NCBI RefSeq assembly: GCF_900230285.1
Contig: NZ_OCNK01000003.1
Span: forward strand, 1 to 64,000
Length of the DNA stretch: 64,000 bases
Direction: 5' to 3'
DNA from: Blastococcus haudaquaticus
GTDB lineage: Bacteria; Actinomycetota; Actinomycetes; Mycobacteriales; Geodermatophilaceae
The notes under the pieces were generated by a model, which saw only the letters and a program-made list of their open reading frames with translations, searched no databases and had not been told where the DNA came from. The translations under genes and the position numbers were made by a program. Positions 1-9,072 of this stretch are shown here, one piece after another; position 1 is the stretch's first letter, and each line of letters begins with the position of its first letter.

Positions 1-88
1 CGGCAACATTCCGAACCCGGAAGCTAAGCCTCTCAGCGCCGATGGTACTGCCCTGGAGACGGGGTGGGAGAGTAGGACGCCGCCGGAC
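1..88 (+). rRNA. rrf: 5S ribosomal RNA, 3' part (5' end outside window)
   Basis: The first ~88 bases match the 3' three-quarters of an actinobacterial 5S rRNA. They contain the conserved stretches ccgaacccggaagctaagcc and gatggtactgccctggagac, then gggtgggagagtaggacgcc, which closes the terminal helix. About 30 bases of the 5' end are cut off by the window edge. It is presumably the last gene of a 16S-23S-5S operon read left to right, because a strong hairpin terminator follows directly. The exact 3' end is uncertain by a few bases. Confidence 0.95.
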
Positions 89-97
89 AACCATTCC

Positions 98-132
98 CGA
101 AGGGGCCCCAGCCACGCGCTGGGGCCCCTTCG
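98..132 (+). terminator. rRNA operon terminator hairpin
   Basis: A perfect 13-bp stem (98-110 with 120-132, cgaaggggcccca) closes a 9-base loop about 10 bases after the 5S rRNA. It is the expected rRNA operon terminator. There is no long T tract, as is common in high-GC actinobacteria. Confidence 0.85.
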
Positions 133-150
133 TGCATTCCCGGGCCGTTG

Positions 151-1059
151 TCAGGGCTTCGGGTGGGCTGCGAAGAAGCGCCAGATCTCCGCAGTGGCGT
201 CCAGATCCGGATAGGGCGGATCTGCGGCCGGCCGCAGGGACGACGACCCGGGCCATTGGTGGCCGGCGCCGTCGACGGTCACCAGCTCCACGGAACGTCC
301 GTCGGCACAGCCGCTCACCGATCGGCGGACACGGTCCTCGCTCACCTCCGCCGGCTCGAGGCAGCGGTCGACCGAGCGCCAGAACTCGACGACGTCGTCG
401 ACCGGTGGCGGGTCCACGTCGGCCAGCCGCTCCCCCGGCTCGCCGTCCATGCGCACCACGGCGTCCGCCGTCCCGTGCAGGTGGAGGACCGACACAGGTG
501 CGGGGTCCGCGCAGTCGCCGAGCATCGTCCCGGCCACCGGTGCGATCGCTGCGACGACGTCGGTGGAGCAGGCGAGGGTGTAGCTCATCATCCCGCCGTT
601 CGACATGCCTGTGACGAAAACCCGGTCCATGTCCACGTTCGTGCGCCGGGCGACGTCGTCCACCACCGCGGTCAGGAAGGCGACGTCGTGCACGTCCTGG
701 GCGGCCGCCCGGCCGCAGCACCCGCCTCCGGCGTTCCAGGTCCGGTGCATCCCGTCGGGGTGGGCGACCAGGAAGCCCTCCCGGTCCGCGAGCGCCGGCC
801 ATCCGTAGGACTCCTCCGCCTGCCGAGCGCTTCCTCCAGCGCCGTGCAGGACGAGGACCAGTGCCGGTTCGGGCGGCAGGTCCGCTGGGCGATGGATGCG
901 GTACGTCCGCTCGTCGTCGCCGATCACGAGATCCTGGACCGACGACCCGGCCGGGACCGGAGCGCTCGGGGAAGGCGCGCGGTCCTCGGTGCGTGCGCAG
1001 CCGGACAGCAGCAGGCAGGGCGCCGCGAGCACGGCGAGTGCGCGGCGACCGGTCGTCAC
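151..1059 (-). CDS. Secreted lipoprotein esterase, PHB-depolymerase/feruloyl-esterase (LpqC) family
   Basis: An alpha/beta-hydrolase of the polyhydroxybutyrate depolymerase/feruloyl esterase group, anchored outside the membrane as a lipoprotein. The GTG start at 1059 gives a short positively charged N-terminus, a hydrophobic core and a lipobox LLSGC (Cys21), so it is preferred over longer upstream frames. The nucleophile elbow is GMSNGG (GxSxG type), the oxyanion-side LVLHGAGGSARQ lies near residue 70, and the likely catalytic His is in GAGHQWPG near the C-terminus. About 302 aa is normal for the family. It stands alone between the rRNA terminator and the ABC operon hairpin. The natural substrate cannot be read from sequence; an acetyl-xylan or feruloyl ester is as likely as a polyester. 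Confidence 0.85.
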   Translation of the reverse strand: MTTGRRALAVLAAPCLLLSGCARTEDRAPSPSAPVPAGSSVQDLVIGDDERTYRIHRPADLPPEPALVLVLHGAGGSARQAEESYGWPALADREGFLVAHPDGMHRTWNAGGGCCGRAAAQDVHDVAFLTAVVDDVARRTNVDMDRVFVTGMSNGGMMSYTLACSTDVVAAIAPVAGTMLGDCADPAPVSVLHLHGTADAVVRMDGEPGERLADVDPPPVDDVVEFWRSVDRCLEPAEVSEDRVRRSVSGCADGRSVELVTVDGAGHQWPGSSSLRPAADPPYPDLDATAEIWRFFAAHPKP

Positions 1060-1077
1060 CGGGTCACCGTAGAGCCA

Positions 1078-1117
1078 GCAGGCCCCCGCTCCGTCCGGGG
1101 ACGGCGCGGGGGCCTGC
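1078..1117 (-). terminator. Hairpin terminator of the GntR-ABC operon
   Basis: A perfect 12-bp inverted repeat (gcaggcccccgc, 1078-1089, with 1106-1117) lies 18 bases past the stop of the ABC permease, on the side where its transcript leaves. It separates the ABC operon from the esterase. Confidence 0.7.
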
Positions 1118-1135
1118 GAGGTGCCGCCGTGATGG

Positions 1136-1831
1136 TCAGGGGACGACGCGGCGGATCCCCGGGTAGGCGACGAGTGCGGACAGCAGGGCCACGACCGCGG
1201 GGATGCCGACCGTGAGCGTGACGATGGACTGGTCGGCGAACCAGCTCGCGATGTCGGCCCAGGCGCCCAGCCAGGTGACGAGGATCGCCAGGCCACCGAA
1301 CACCAGCATCGAGACGATGATCAGCCACCAGGTGCCGGCCTGGCCCCAGCGCTTGTGCACGATCCCCGATCCCACACCGGCGAAGGCGAAGGCCATCATC
1401 GGCACGCCGGACGCGAGGATCTGGAGGAAGAAGTTGTCGACCTCGAAGGGGCCCGGCGCCCAGTAGCTCATGCCGGCGCCCCATCCGCCGGTCCCGTTCT
1501 CGATGGCGACGAGAACCGCGATGGCCACGCCGTAGAGGAGTGACTGGACGACGACCACCAGCGCCGTCCCCAGGTAGAAGGTCCGCCGGCTGATGCTGAT
1601 GCCCATGGCGAACGGCAGCAGTTGGGTCACCGACTGCACGAACATCACGAGCACGGTGAAGTAGAGAGCCAGGACACCGCCGGTGAACCCGCCGTCATCC
1701 TCCCCGGCCGGGGTCAGGTGCCAGATCACGACGTTGATGGCGAAGCTGATGCCGACGACGAGCCATGGGACGCCGAGCATCACCAGCGGGTTGAAGAGGT
1801 GCAGGCGCGCTGCCTGGAGGACGCGGTTCAT
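1136..1831 (-). CDS. ABC exporter permease (ABC-2-like, YtrC/D type)
   Basis: The membrane subunit of an ABC system, 231 aa with about six hydrophobic helices (first near residues 15-38, last near 205-225, just before the Arg-rich tail). It has no recognisable substrate motif. The start ATG overlaps the stop of the ATPase gene by one base (TGATG), so the two are translationally coupled. With the GntR repressor upstream, the order is regulator-ATPase-permease, the layout of Bacillus YtrA-type operons that respond to cell-envelope stress or antimicrobial peptides. That role is inferred from layout; the protein itself only supports 'integral membrane transporter subunit'. Confidence 0.75.
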   Translation of the reverse strand: MNRVLQAARLHLFNPLVMLGVPWLVVGISFAINVVIWHLTPAGEDDGGFTGGVLALYFTVLVMFVQSVTQLLPFAMGISISRRTFYLGTALVVVVQSLLYGVAIAVLVAIENGTGGWGAGMSYWAPGPFEVDNFFLQILASGVPMMAFAFAGVGSGIVHKRWGQAGTWWLIIVSMLVFGGLAILVTWLGAWADIASWFADQSIVTLTVGIPAVVALLSALVAYPGIRRVVP

Positions 1832-2778
1832 CAGGAGACCTCCTCGAGGTCCTCGGAGGGGGCTGCCCTCAGAGGACTGCGGACCGGGCCGCGGGTCGCA
1901 GGGGACTGCAGGCTCATGGCCACCACGAGCTGCTGCAGGTTGGTCGGTTCGACGGTGAGGCCGTGCGTGGCGGCTGCGCGCCGGTCGGCGGCCCCGCCGA
2001 CGCGGACCACGGCCCGGCTGTGCCCGCCCAGCGACTCGGTGTGCAGGAGTTCGTGCTGCCGGGCGAACGCCTGCACCTTGTCCACGGGGCCGCTGACCGT
2101 GAGGGCGCTGTCGCGCAGCGACTCGGCGTCCGTGTCGAGGAGCACGCGGCCCCGGTCGATGAGCAGGACCCGCTCCAGCAGGCTGGCGATCTCCTCGATG
2201 AGGTGCGTGGAGAGGACGATCGTGCGCGGGTGCTCGGCGTAGTCGGCGAGCAGCCGGTCGTAGAACTGCTGCCGGGCCACGGCGTCCAGCCCGAGGTAGG
2301 GCTCGTCGAACAGCGTCAGCGGAGCCCGGGAGGCGAGGCCGATGATGATGCCGACCATCGAGTTCATGCCCCGGGACAGCTTCCGCACCGGCCGCTTGGC
2401 CGGCAGGTCGAAGTCGGTCAGCAGGTCGGCGGCCAGGTCGTCGTCCCAGTGGGGGAAGACCATGGCCGCGGCCGCGAGGGCGTCCTGCACGCGGAACTGC
2501 TCGGGGTAGCGCTGCCCCTCCTTGACGAAGCAGATGTCGCGGAGGATGCGGTCGTTCTCGTACGGGCTGGCGCCGAACACCTCCACCCGCCCCGCGGACG
2601 GCACGCGGTGGCCGGTGAGGAGCTGCATGAGCGTGGTCTTGCCGGCGCCGTTGCGGCCCAGCAGGCCCGTGATGGCGTCCTTCTCGAAGCTGGTCGTGAC
2701 CGAGTCCAGGGCGGTGTGCTCCCGGAACCTCATCGTGACGTCCCGCACGGTGGCCGTCGGGTTGGTCCCCGTGGTCAT
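1831..2778 (-). CDS. ABC transporter ATP-binding protein
   Basis: The cytoplasmic ATPase partner of the permease at 1136-1831. The ATG at 2778 gives 315 aa. Walker A is GRNGAGKTT near residue 45, the signature is KLSRGMN, Walker B is LTLFDEPYLGLD, and the switch His is in VLSTHLIEE. The Q-loop region reads FVKEGQRYPE. A C-terminal extension of about 90 residues follows the ATPase core. The gene overlaps its GntR regulator by four bases (ATGA) and the permease by one base, so all three form one operon. The family resembles YtrB; the transported molecule is unknown. Confidence 0.88.
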   Translation of the reverse strand: MTTGTNPTATVRDVTMRFREHTALDSVTTSFEKDAITGLLGRNGAGKTTLMQLLTGHRVPSAGRVEVFGASPYENDRILRDICFVKEGQRYPEQFRVQDALAAAAMVFPHWDDDLAADLLTDFDLPAKRPVRKLSRGMNSMVGIIIGLASRAPLTLFDEPYLGLDAVARQQFYDRLLADYAEHPRTIVLSTHLIEEIASLLERVLLIDRGRVLLDTDAESLRDSALTVSGPVDKVQAFARQHELLHTESLGGHSRAVVRVGGAADRRAAATHGLTVEPTNLQQLVVAMSLQSPATRGPVRSPLRAAPSEDLEEVS

Positions 2779-3137
2779 CGCTGGCCCTCCCAATCGTCGA
2801 TCATCGCCGCGAGGTCGCGGGCGGAGATGCCGAGCTTCTGGGCCTCGGTCATCAGCGGGTGGATGTACTGGTCGGCGAACTCGCTGCGCCGACGCTTGAG
2901 CAGCTGCTCGCGGGCGCCCGTGGCGACGAACATCCCGACTCCTCGTCTCTTGTAGAGGACCCCGTCGGTGACCAGTTCGTTCAGGCCCTTGGCGGCCGTG
3001 GCGGGGTTGATCCGGTGGAAGGCGGCGAGCTCGTTGGACGAGGGCGCCTGGGTCTCCTCGGCGAGGGACCCGTCGACGATCGCGTTCTCGATCTCCGCGG
3101 CGACCTGCCGGAAGATCGGTCCGGCGTCCTCGTTCAC
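2775..3137 (-). CDS. GntR-family repressor, YtrA subfamily
   Basis: A short (120 aa) GntR regulator: an N-terminal winged helix ([16 protein letters not shown]..., recognition region [25 protein letters not shown]) and only a short helical tail (residues ~75-120) instead of a large effector domain. That is the hallmark of the YtrA subfamily. Such proteins usually sit in front of an ABC exporter and repress their own operon, as seen here by the four-base overlap with the ATPase gene. A near-ideal palindromic operator and a promoter lie 40-90 bases upstream (3177-3227). The inducer is unknown; in related systems it is envelope stress or a peptide antibiotic. Confidence 0.9.
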   Translation of the reverse strand: MNEDAGPIFRQVAAEIENAIVDGSLAEETQAPSSNELAAFHRINPATAAKGLNELVTDGVLYKRRGVGMFVATGAREQLLKRRRSEFADQYIHPLMTEAQKLGISARDLAAMIDDWEGQR

Positions 3138-3176
3138 GTCGCTGTCCGTGGTGCTCCAGGGCTGCGCGGGTCCCTG

Positions 3177-3200
3177 GGTTCATTACTCATGTAATGAACC
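3177..3200. promoter_or_regulatory. Operator: perfect 10-bp inverted repeat with 4-base spacer
   Basis: Positions 3177-3186 (ggttcattac) and 3191-3200 (gtaatgaacc) are exact reverse complements around tcat. The site is AT-rich in a GC-rich region and lies 40 bases upstream of the GntR gene, overlapping its predicted -10 box. This is the expected autorepression site of a YtrA-type regulator. Seen: the palindrome. Inferred: its owner. Confidence 0.82.
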
Positions 3201-3227
3201 ATAGAGGCAGTGAGGCGCGAAAGGCAA
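3198..3227 (-). promoter_or_regulatory. Promoter of the GntR-ABC operon
   Basis: On the minus strand a -35-like TTGCCT (3227-3222), an 18-base spacer and a -10-like TATGGT (3203-3198) precede the GntR gene. The -10 runs into the palindromic operator, so a bound repressor would block polymerase. Confidence 0.55.
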
Positions 3228-3308
3228 GAGTCCAACCGGGCGACGCAACAGGGCTGTCACACGGGCTGGCTAACGTCCGGATTCCGAGAACCCCGGAGGT
3301 CGAGCACG

Positions 3309-3611
3309 TTGCACCTGTCACCGCACGAGCAGGAGCGGCTGCTGCTGTCCTACGCAGCAGAGCTGGCTCGCCGACGGCGCGCACGCGGGCTGAGGCTCAA
3401 CCTGCCGGAGGCGACGGCGATCGTCACCGACCACGTGCTGGAGGGCGCCCGCGACGGCGGCCTCGTGGCCGAGCTCATGCAGTCCGGCCGCACGGTCCTC
3501 ACCCGGGACGACGTCATGGACGGCGTCCCCGAGCTGCTGGAGGAGGTGCAGGTGGAGGCGACCTTTCCCGACGGGACCAAGCTCGTCACGGTCCACCACC
3601 CCATTCCGTGA
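3309..3611 (+). CDS. ureA: Urease subunit gamma
   Basis: The smallest structural subunit of the nickel enzyme urease (urea to ammonia and carbamate). A TTG start at 3309 preceded by GGAGG at 3295-3299 gives exactly 100 aa beginning [13 protein letters not shown], which matches the family N-terminus; the frame upstream is not urease-like. Conserved blocks include GLRLNLPEA, the [16 protein letters not shown] region and the C-terminal [12 protein letters not shown]. The stop overlaps ureB by four bases (GTGA). First gene of the ureABCFGD run. The TTG start is rare among neighbours and may lower its translation slightly. Confidence 0.95.
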   Translation: MHLSPHEQERLLLSYAAELARRRRARGLRLNLPEATAIVTDHVLEGARDGGLVAELMQSGRTVLTRDDVMDGVPELLEEVQVEATFPDGTKLVTVHHPIP

Positions 3612-3940
3612 GCGGAAGCTTGCGGAGCGATGGAGGCGTCGTCCCCGGTGAGGTCCTCCCTGCGGACGGCGTCATCGAGACGCTGCCCGGCGCCCCTCGC
3701 ATCGAGGTCGAGGTGACCAACTCCGGCGACCGGCCGGTCCAGGTGGGCTCGCACTTCCACTTCGCCCAGACCAATCGCGCGCTGCGGTTCGACCGCGCCG
3801 CGGCACATGGTCACCGGCTGGACATCGCCGCCGGCACCGCGGTCCGTTTCGAGCCCGGCATCACCCGCACGGTGTCCCTCGTCCCGCTCGCCGGCGCCCG
3901 TCTCGTCCCCGGCCTCACGGCAGAAGGAGGGCTCGGCTGA
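3608..3940 (+). CDS. ureB: Urease subunit beta
   Basis: The second small structural subunit of urease. The GTG at 3608 is inside the ureA stop (four-base overlap), giving 110 aa. Typical blocks are the PGEVLPADG start of the fold, [17 protein letters not shown] and the [10 protein letters not shown] end region. It packs against UreC near the mobile flap over the active site. It ends one base inside ureC (TGATG), so the three structural subunits are translationally coupled. Length and order are standard for actinobacterial separate-subunit ureases. Confidence 0.95.
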   Translation: MSGSLRSDGGVVPGEVLPADGVIETLPGAPRIEVEVTNSGDRPVQVGSHFHFAQTNRALRFDRAAAHGHRLDIAAGTAVRFEPGITRTVSLVPLAGARLVPGLTAEGGLG

Positions 3941-5661
3941 TGGTGCAGCTGTCCCGCGAGCGCTACGCCCAGCTGTACGGCCCCACCACCGGCGACCGCG
4001 TCCGGCTGGCCGACACGAACCTGCTGATCGAGGTCGAGGAGGACCGCTGCGGCGGTCCGGGCCGGGCCGGCGAGGAGGCGGTGTTCGGCGGCGGGAAGGT
4101 GATCCGCGAGTCGATGGGCCAGGGCCGCGCGACCCGCGCCGAGGGCGCTCCCGACCTGGTCATCACCGGCGTCGTCGTCCTCGACCACTGGGGCATCGTC
4201 AAGGCCGACGTCGGGATCCGCGACGGGCGGATCGTCGCGCTGGGCAAGGCCGGCAACCCGGACACCATGGACGGCGTCCACCCCGCCCTGGTCATCGGTC
4301 CCGGCACCGAGGTGCTGGCTGGGAACGGGAAGATCCTCACCGCGGGTGGCATCGACTGCCACGTGCACTTCATCTGCCCGCAGATCGTCCCGACGGCGCT
4401 CGGATCCGGCGTCACGACCCTGATCGGCGGCGGCACGGGCCCGGCCGAAGGGTCGAAGGCGACCACGATCACCCCGGGGGACTGGTACCTCGCCCGCATG
4501 CTCGAGGCGATGGACCCGCTGCCGGTGAACGTGGCCCTGCTCGGCAAGGGCAACACGGTGCGGCGGGAGTCGCTGGTCGAGCAGCTCCGGGCCGGTGCGA
4601 GCGGGTTCAAGCTGCACGAGGACTGGGGATCGACGCCGGCCGCGATCGACGCCGCGCTGACCGTCGCCGGCGAGCACGGGGTCCCCGTGGCCCTGCACAG
4701 CGACACGTTGAACGAGGCCGGCTTCGTCGAGGACACCCTCGCGGCGATCGCCGGCCGGACCATCCACGCGTACCACACCGAGGGCGCCGGGGGCGGCCAC
4801 GCACCGGACATCATCACCGTCGCCGGCCACCCGAACGTGCTCCCCAGCAGCACGAACCCGACCCGGCCGCACACCGTGAACACGCTCGACGAGCACCTCG
4901 ATATGCTCATGGTCTGCCACCACCTGGACAGCTCCGTCCCCGAGGACCTCGCCTTCGCCGAGAGCCGGATCCGGCCGACGACGATCGCCGCCGAAGATCT
5001 GCTGCACGACCTGGGCGCGATCTCGATGATCGGGTCGGACGCGCAGGCCATGGGCCGGGTCGGCGAGGTCGTGCTGCGGACGTGGCAGACCGCGCACGTG
5101 ATGAAGGCCAAGCGTGGCTCGCTGGCCGGCGACGGCGCCGCCGACAACCTCCGGACCCGCCGGTACGTGGCCAAGTACACGATCTGCCCGGCCGTCGCGC
5201 ACGGGATCGACGGCGAGCTCGGCTCGGTGGAGCCGGGCAAGCTCGCCGACCTGGTGCTGTGGGACCCGAAGACGTTCGGGGTCCGGCCGCACGTCGTGCT
5301 CAAGGGCGGCATGATCGCCTGGGCCCAGATGGGTGACGCGAACGCGTCGATACCGACGCCGCAGCCGGTCCTACCGCGACCCATGTTCGGCGCCTACGGC
5401 AAGGTCCCGGCGCTGACGTCGGTGCACTTCGTCGCACCGGCGGCGATCGAGGCGGGGCTGGCCGACCGGCTGGCGATCGACCGGAGGCTCGTCGCGGTCA
5501 CCGACACGACGCGGCTGACCAAGGCGGACATGCCGCAGAACACCGCGCTGCCCGACATCCGGGTCGACCCCGACACCTTCACGGTGTCGGTCGATGGCGA
5601 GGTATGGGATGCCGAGCCGGTGCGCGAGCTGCCCATGGCCCAGCGCTACTTCCTCTTCTGA
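3940..5661 (+). CDS. ureC: Urease catalytic subunit alpha
   Basis: The catalytic subunit, 573 aa, of the amidohydrolase fold with a two-nickel centre. All key residues are present: nickel ligands His141 and His143 (CHVHF), the carbamylated Lys224 (GFKLHEDWG), His253 (ALHSD), His279 ([11 protein letters not shown]), flap Cys326 and the general-acid His327 (MVCHHLD), and Asp367 (GSDAQAMG). Numbers are offset by seven from the Klebsiella enzyme. The protein is full length with no frame break. It is coupled to ureB by a one-base overlap and followed 13 bases later by ureF. It should hydrolyse urea from the medium and urea released by the allantoicase encoded downstream. Confidence 0.98.
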   Translation: MVQLSRERYAQLYGPTTGDRVRLADTNLLIEVEEDRCGGPGRAGEEAVFGGGKVIRESMGQGRATRAEGAPDLVITGVVVLDHWGIVKADVGIRDGRIVALGKAGNPDTMDGVHPALVIGPGTEVLAGNGKILTAGGIDCHVHFICPQIVPTALGSGVTTLIGGGTGPAEGSKATTITPGDWYLARMLEAMDPLPVNVALLGKGNTVRRESLVEQLRAGASGFKLHEDWGSTPAAIDAALTVAGEHGVPVALHSDTLNEAGFVEDTLAAIAGRTIHAYHTEGAGGGHAPDIITVAGHPNVLPSSTNPTRPHTVNTLDEHLDMLMVCHHLDSSVPEDLAFAESRIRPTTIAAEDLLHDLGAISMIGSDAQAMGRVGEVVLRTWQTAHVMKAKRGSLAGDGAADNLRTRRYVAKYTICPAVAHGIDGELGSVEPGKLADLVLWDPKTFGVRPHVVLKGGMIAWAQMGDANASIPTPQPVLPRPMFGAYGKVPALTSVHFVAPAAIEAGLADRLAIDRRLVAVTDTTRLTKADMPQNTALPDIRVDPDTFTVSVDGEVWDAEPVRELPMAQRYFLF

Positions 5662-5674
5662 GGGCCCGCTTCCC

Positions 5675-6307
5675 ATGACCTCAGCGCTGCTGACCCTTGC
5701 CGACTCCCGGCTGCCGGCTGGTGGGCACACCCACTCGGGCGGCGTGGAACAGGCGATCGCGGCGGGCATCGTGCACGACCCGGGCAGCCTCGCCACGTTC
5801 CTGCGCCGCCGGCTGGCCACGTCCGGGCTGGTAGCGGCAGGTCTGGCGGCAGCGGCGTGCGGTGCGGCCGCGGAGCGGCTGGCGGCGCTGGACGACGAGG
5901 CCGATGCCCGCACGCCGTCGCCGGCCTCGAGGACGGCGTCGCGGCAGCAGGGGCGCGGGCTGGTCCGCGTCGGCCGCCGCGCCTGGCCCTCGCCGCTCTG
6001 GGACGCCCTGACCGATCGGCCGCACCACCCGATCGCTCTGGGTGTCGCCGCCGGAGCGGGTGGGCTGGCTCCACGGGACGCCGCATCCGCCGCCGCCTAC
6101 CTGTCGATCAGCGGTCCGGCGACGGCGGCCCAGCGGTTGCTCGCGATGGACCCGCTCACCGTCGCCGCGGTGACCGCCCGGCTCTCGCCCGACGTCGACG
6201 ACGTCGCCGAACGCGCCGTCGGCGAGCTGCCGGCCGCCACCGATCCGCTCCTCGACCTGCTGGCCGAGGTGCACGCCGCCCGGAAGGACCGGTTCTTCGC
6301 CTCATGA
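5675..6307 (+). CDS. ureF: Urease accessory protein UreF
   Basis: An all-helical accessory protein (210 aa from ATG 5675) that helps UreG and UreD deliver nickel and CO2 to the urease apoenzyme. The N-terminus (LLTLADSRLPAGGHTHSGGVEQAI) carries the family's LADSRLP-GG-HSGG pattern. Similarity falls off in the middle, as is usual for this poorly conserved family. It lies between ureC and ureG in the common actinobacterial order ureABCFGD. A longer frame starting inside ureC is possible but lacks homology before this ATG. Confidence 0.92.
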   Translation: MTSALLTLADSRLPAGGHTHSGGVEQAIAAGIVHDPGSLATFLRRRLATSGLVAAGLAAAACGAAAERLAALDDEADARTPSPASRTASRQQGRGLVRVGRRAWPSPLWDALTDRPHHPIALGVAAGAGGLAPRDAASAAAYLSISGPATAAQRLLAMDPLTVAAVTARLSPDVDDVAERAVGELPAATDPLLDLLAEVHAARKDRFFAS

Positions 6308-6325
6308 CGCTCACCAGGAGTCCGC

Positions 6326-7012
6326 ATGCCGCCTGACCACAACCTCGACGACTACGTGGACCCGTACGCCCCCGGGCACCGCCACTCCGCAGACGGCAAG
6401 CCGGGACCGCTGCGGGTCGGGCTCGGCGGACCGGTCGGCTCGGGCAAGACCGCGCTGGCCGCCGCGCTGTGCCGCACCCTGGGCGCCGAGTACGACCTCG
6501 CCGTCGTCACCAACGACATCTACACGACCGAGGACGCCGACTTCCTGCGCCGCAACGCCGTCCTGCCCGACGACCGGATCGAGGCGGTGCAGACCGGCTG
6601 CTGCCCCCACACCGCCATCCGCGACGACATCACCGCCAACCTCGACGCCGTCGAGCTGCTGGAGTCGCGGCACCCGGGGCTGGAGCTGGTCCTGGTGGAG
6701 AGCGGTGGCGACAACCTGACCGCGAGCTTCAGCTACGGCCTGGTCGACGCGCAAATCTTCGTCATCGACGTCGCCGGCGGGGACAAGGTGCCGCGCAAGG
6801 GCGGACCGGGGGTGACGGCCGCCGACCTGCTGGTGGTCAACAAGACCGACCTCGCCCCGATGGTCGGCGCCGACCTCGACGTCATGCGCCGTGACTCCGC
6901 CGCGGTGCGGAACGGGAAGCCGACGCACCTGATCTCGCTGCGCGAGGACCCGTCGGCCGCGACCGTGGCGGAGTGGGTGCGGGAGCAGATCCGGGCCCGC
7001 GTGCTCGTGTGA
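6326..7012 (+). CDS. ureG: Urease accessory GTPase UreG
   Basis: A SIMIBI-class GTPase (228 aa) that carries nickel and powers urease activation. P-loop [10 protein letters not shown] lies near residue 35. The metal-binding Cys-Pro-His is in TGCCPHTAI, base-recognition is VVNKTDLA, and ESGGDN is also conserved. The N-terminus has a few His and Asp residues (DHNLDDY...GHRHS), a weak version of the His-rich metal store of some UreG proteins. It overlaps ureD by four bases at its stop (GTGA). Confidence 0.96.
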   Translation: MPPDHNLDDYVDPYAPGHRHSADGKPGPLRVGLGGPVGSGKTALAAALCRTLGAEYDLAVVTNDIYTTEDADFLRRNAVLPDDRIEAVQTGCCPHTAIRDDITANLDAVELLESRHPGLELVLVESGGDNLTASFSYGLVDAQIFVIDVAGGDKVPRKGGPGVTAADLLVVNKTDLAPMVGADLDVMRRDSAAVRNGKPTHLISLREDPSAATVAEWVREQIRARVLV

Positions 7013-7734
7013 GGACGGTCGTCCAGATCGTCGCCCGGCCCGGTCCGGGCGGCCGGACCGTGCTGCCGGTCGTCCGGGCCGGCGGGCAGCTCGCCGTCCG
7101 GCGGACGGGCGCGGCGTCGGTGCACCTGGTGGCGACGGCGTTCGGCCCGCTCGGCGGGGACGACGCCGAGATCTCGCTGGTCGTCGAGGAGGGCGCGCGC
7201 CTCGCCGTGCGGTCGGTGGCCGCGGCGATCGCGCTGCCCTCGCGCGGTGAGCCGCTGCCCTCCGCCCAGCGCATCCGTGCCACGGTCGCCGGCGCGCTCG
7301 ACCTCCGGCTCGAACCCACGGTGGTGGCCGTCCGGGCGCACCACCAGGCGGAGCTCACCGCTCACCTGGCCGACGGCGCGGTACTGACCGCCACCGAGCA
7401 GGTGCTCCTCGGCCGCAGCGGCGAGGAACCGGGCCGCTGGACCGGGACGACGCGGATCGAGCGGGCCGGCCGGCCGGTCCTGCACACCACCGTCGGGCTG
7501 GGGCCGGGAGAGCCGGCCTGGTTGCCCCCGGTGGCTCCCCGGGCGTATGCCTCCACCGTGCACAGTGCAGCCGAGGGGCCTGCCGACGACGCAGAGGTGG
7601 CGACGGGCGAGGACGCCGTCCGGCTGCCGCTGCCCGGCGGCTGGGTGACGACCGCCTGGGGCACCGAGCTGCACCGTGTGGTCGGTGCGGTCGACGCGCT
7701 GTCGCCCGCTGCAGACCTCCGAGGAACCGCATGA
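7009..7734 (+). CDS. ureD: Urease accessory protein UreD (UreH)
   Basis: The scaffold protein of the urease activation complex (241 aa from GTG 7009). It binds apo-urease and passes nickel from UreF/UreG. Family blocks seen are a beta-rich core with [16 protein letters not shown] near residue 60, [15 protein letters not shown], and [20 protein letters not shown]. The GTG sits in the ureG stop, and the gene ends in a four-base overlap with allB. This couples the urease genes directly to allantoin degradation. Confidence 0.9.
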   Translation: MRTVVQIVARPGPGGRTVLPVVRAGGQLAVRRTGAASVHLVATAFGPLGGDDAEISLVVEEGARLAVRSVAAAIALPSRGEPLPSAQRIRATVAGALDLRLEPTVVAVRAHHQAELTAHLADGAVLTATEQVLLGRSGEEPGRWTGTTRIERAGRPVLHTTVGLGPGEPAWLPPVAPRAYASTVHSAAEGPADDAEVATGEDAVRLPLPGGWVTTAWGTELHRVVGAVDALSPAADLRGTA

Positions 7735-9047
7735 GCCTCGTCGTCCGGGCCCGCCGGGTGCTGCTGCCCGAGGGCGAGCGGGCCGCCGCCGTGCACAGCG
7801 AGGACGGCCGGATCACCGCCGTCACGGCGTTCGACGACGCACCCGCCGCGGTCACCCTGGCCGACGACGAGGTGCTGCTGCCCGGGCTGGTCGACAGCCA
7901 CGTGCACGTCAACGAGCCGGGCCGCACGGAGTGGGAGGGCTTCGCGTCGGCGACCCGTGCCGCGGTCGCCGGTGGCGTCACGACGATCGTCGACATGCCC
8001 CTCAACTCGATCCCGGCGACGACCACCCTCGACGCGTTGCACGTGAAACGGGCGGCGGCGAAAGGCCAGGTCAGCGTGGACGTGGCCTTCTGGGGCGGGG
8101 CGGTCCCGGGCAACGTCGACCAGCTGCGGCCGCTGCACGAGGCGGGCGTCGTCGGCTTCAAGTGCTTCCTGCTCGACTCCGGCGTCCCCGAGTTCCCGCC
8201 CCTCGACGACGAGGGTCTGCGGGCCGCGCTGGCCGAGCTGGCGGCCTTCGACGGTCTGCTCATCGCGCACGCGGAGGACGCCGACGTGATCGCAGCGGCA
8301 CCCGCACCGCGCGGGCCGAGCTACGCGGGGTTCCTCGCGTCCCGACCGGGAGCGGCCGAGGAGTCCGCCATCGGCCGGTTGGTGGCGGCCGTGGCCGACA
8401 CCGGGGCGCGGGCGCACGTCGTCCACCTGGCGGACGCCGATGCCCTGCCCGTCCTGCGGAGGGCCCGGGCGCAGGGGGTGCGGATCACGGTCGAGACCTG
8501 CCCCCACTACCTGACCTTCGCCGCCGAGGATGTGCCCGACGGGGCCACCGCCTTCAAGTGCTGCCCGCCGATCCGCGAGGTCTGGCACCGCGAGGCGCTG
8601 TGGGCGGCGCTGGCCGACGGCGACGTGGACCTGGTGGTGAGCGACCACTCGCCGTGCACGCCGGAGCTCAAGCGGCTCGACGACGGCGACTTCGGCGCTG
8701 CCTGGGGCGGGATCGCCTCCCTGCAGGTGGCCCTGCCGGTGGTCTGGACCGGCGCGCGCGCCCGCGGGATCGGGCTGGACCGGGTGGTGCGCTGGATGGC
8801 CGAGGCGCCGGCGCGGCTGGCCGGGCTGCCGACCAAGGGGGCGATCGCCGTGGGACGGGACGCCGACCTGGTGGCGTTCGCACCGGAGGACCGCTGGACC
8901 GTCGGCGAGCTGCAGCACCGCCACCCCGTCACGCCCTACGCGCACCGCGAGCTGCACGGCGTGGTCCGGCGGACCTGGCTGCGCGGCCGGCCGGCGGACG
9001 GCACCCCGATCGGGCGCCTGCTCCGGCGCGGCGGCATGCCAGAGTGA
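7731..9047 (+). CDS. allB: Allantoinase
   Basis: A cyclic amidohydrolase that opens the hydantoin ring of allantoin to give allantoate (438 aa). Metal and carbamate motifs are [17 protein letters not shown] near residue 57, [10 protein letters not shown] (the expected carbamylated Lys), ETCPHYLTF and SDHSPCT. The FK-CFL-DSG and SDHSPC sequences favour allantoinase over dihydropyrimidinase or dihydroorotase. The ATG overlaps the ureD stop by four bases, so it is translated from the urease message. Its product feeds the allantoicase directly downstream. Confidence 0.93.
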   Translation: MSLVVRARRVLLPEGERAAAVHSEDGRITAVTAFDDAPAAVTLADDEVLLPGLVDSHVHVNEPGRTEWEGFASATRAAVAGGVTTIVDMPLNSIPATTTLDALHVKRAAAKGQVSVDVAFWGGAVPGNVDQLRPLHEAGVVGFKCFLLDSGVPEFPPLDDEGLRAALAELAAFDGLLIAHAEDADVIAAAPAPRGPSYAGFLASRPGAAEESAIGRLVAAVADTGARAHVVHLADADALPVLRRARAQGVRITVETCPHYLTFAAEDVPDGATAFKCCPPIREVWHREALWAALADGDVDLVVSDHSPCTPELKRLDDGDFGAAWGGIASLQVALPVVWTGARARGIGLDRVVRWMAEAPARLAGLPTKGAIAVGRDADLVAFAPEDRWTVGELQHRHPVTPYAHRELHGVVRRTWLRGRPADGTPIGRLLRRGGMPE

Positions 9048-9072
9048 CCCCCCGCCGGCACCGAGGAGCCCC

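Noticed and set aside
3241-3308. A promoter for ureA with -10 TAACGT at 3271
   Set aside because: No acceptable -35 at 16-19 bases; the urease promoter remains unassigned.
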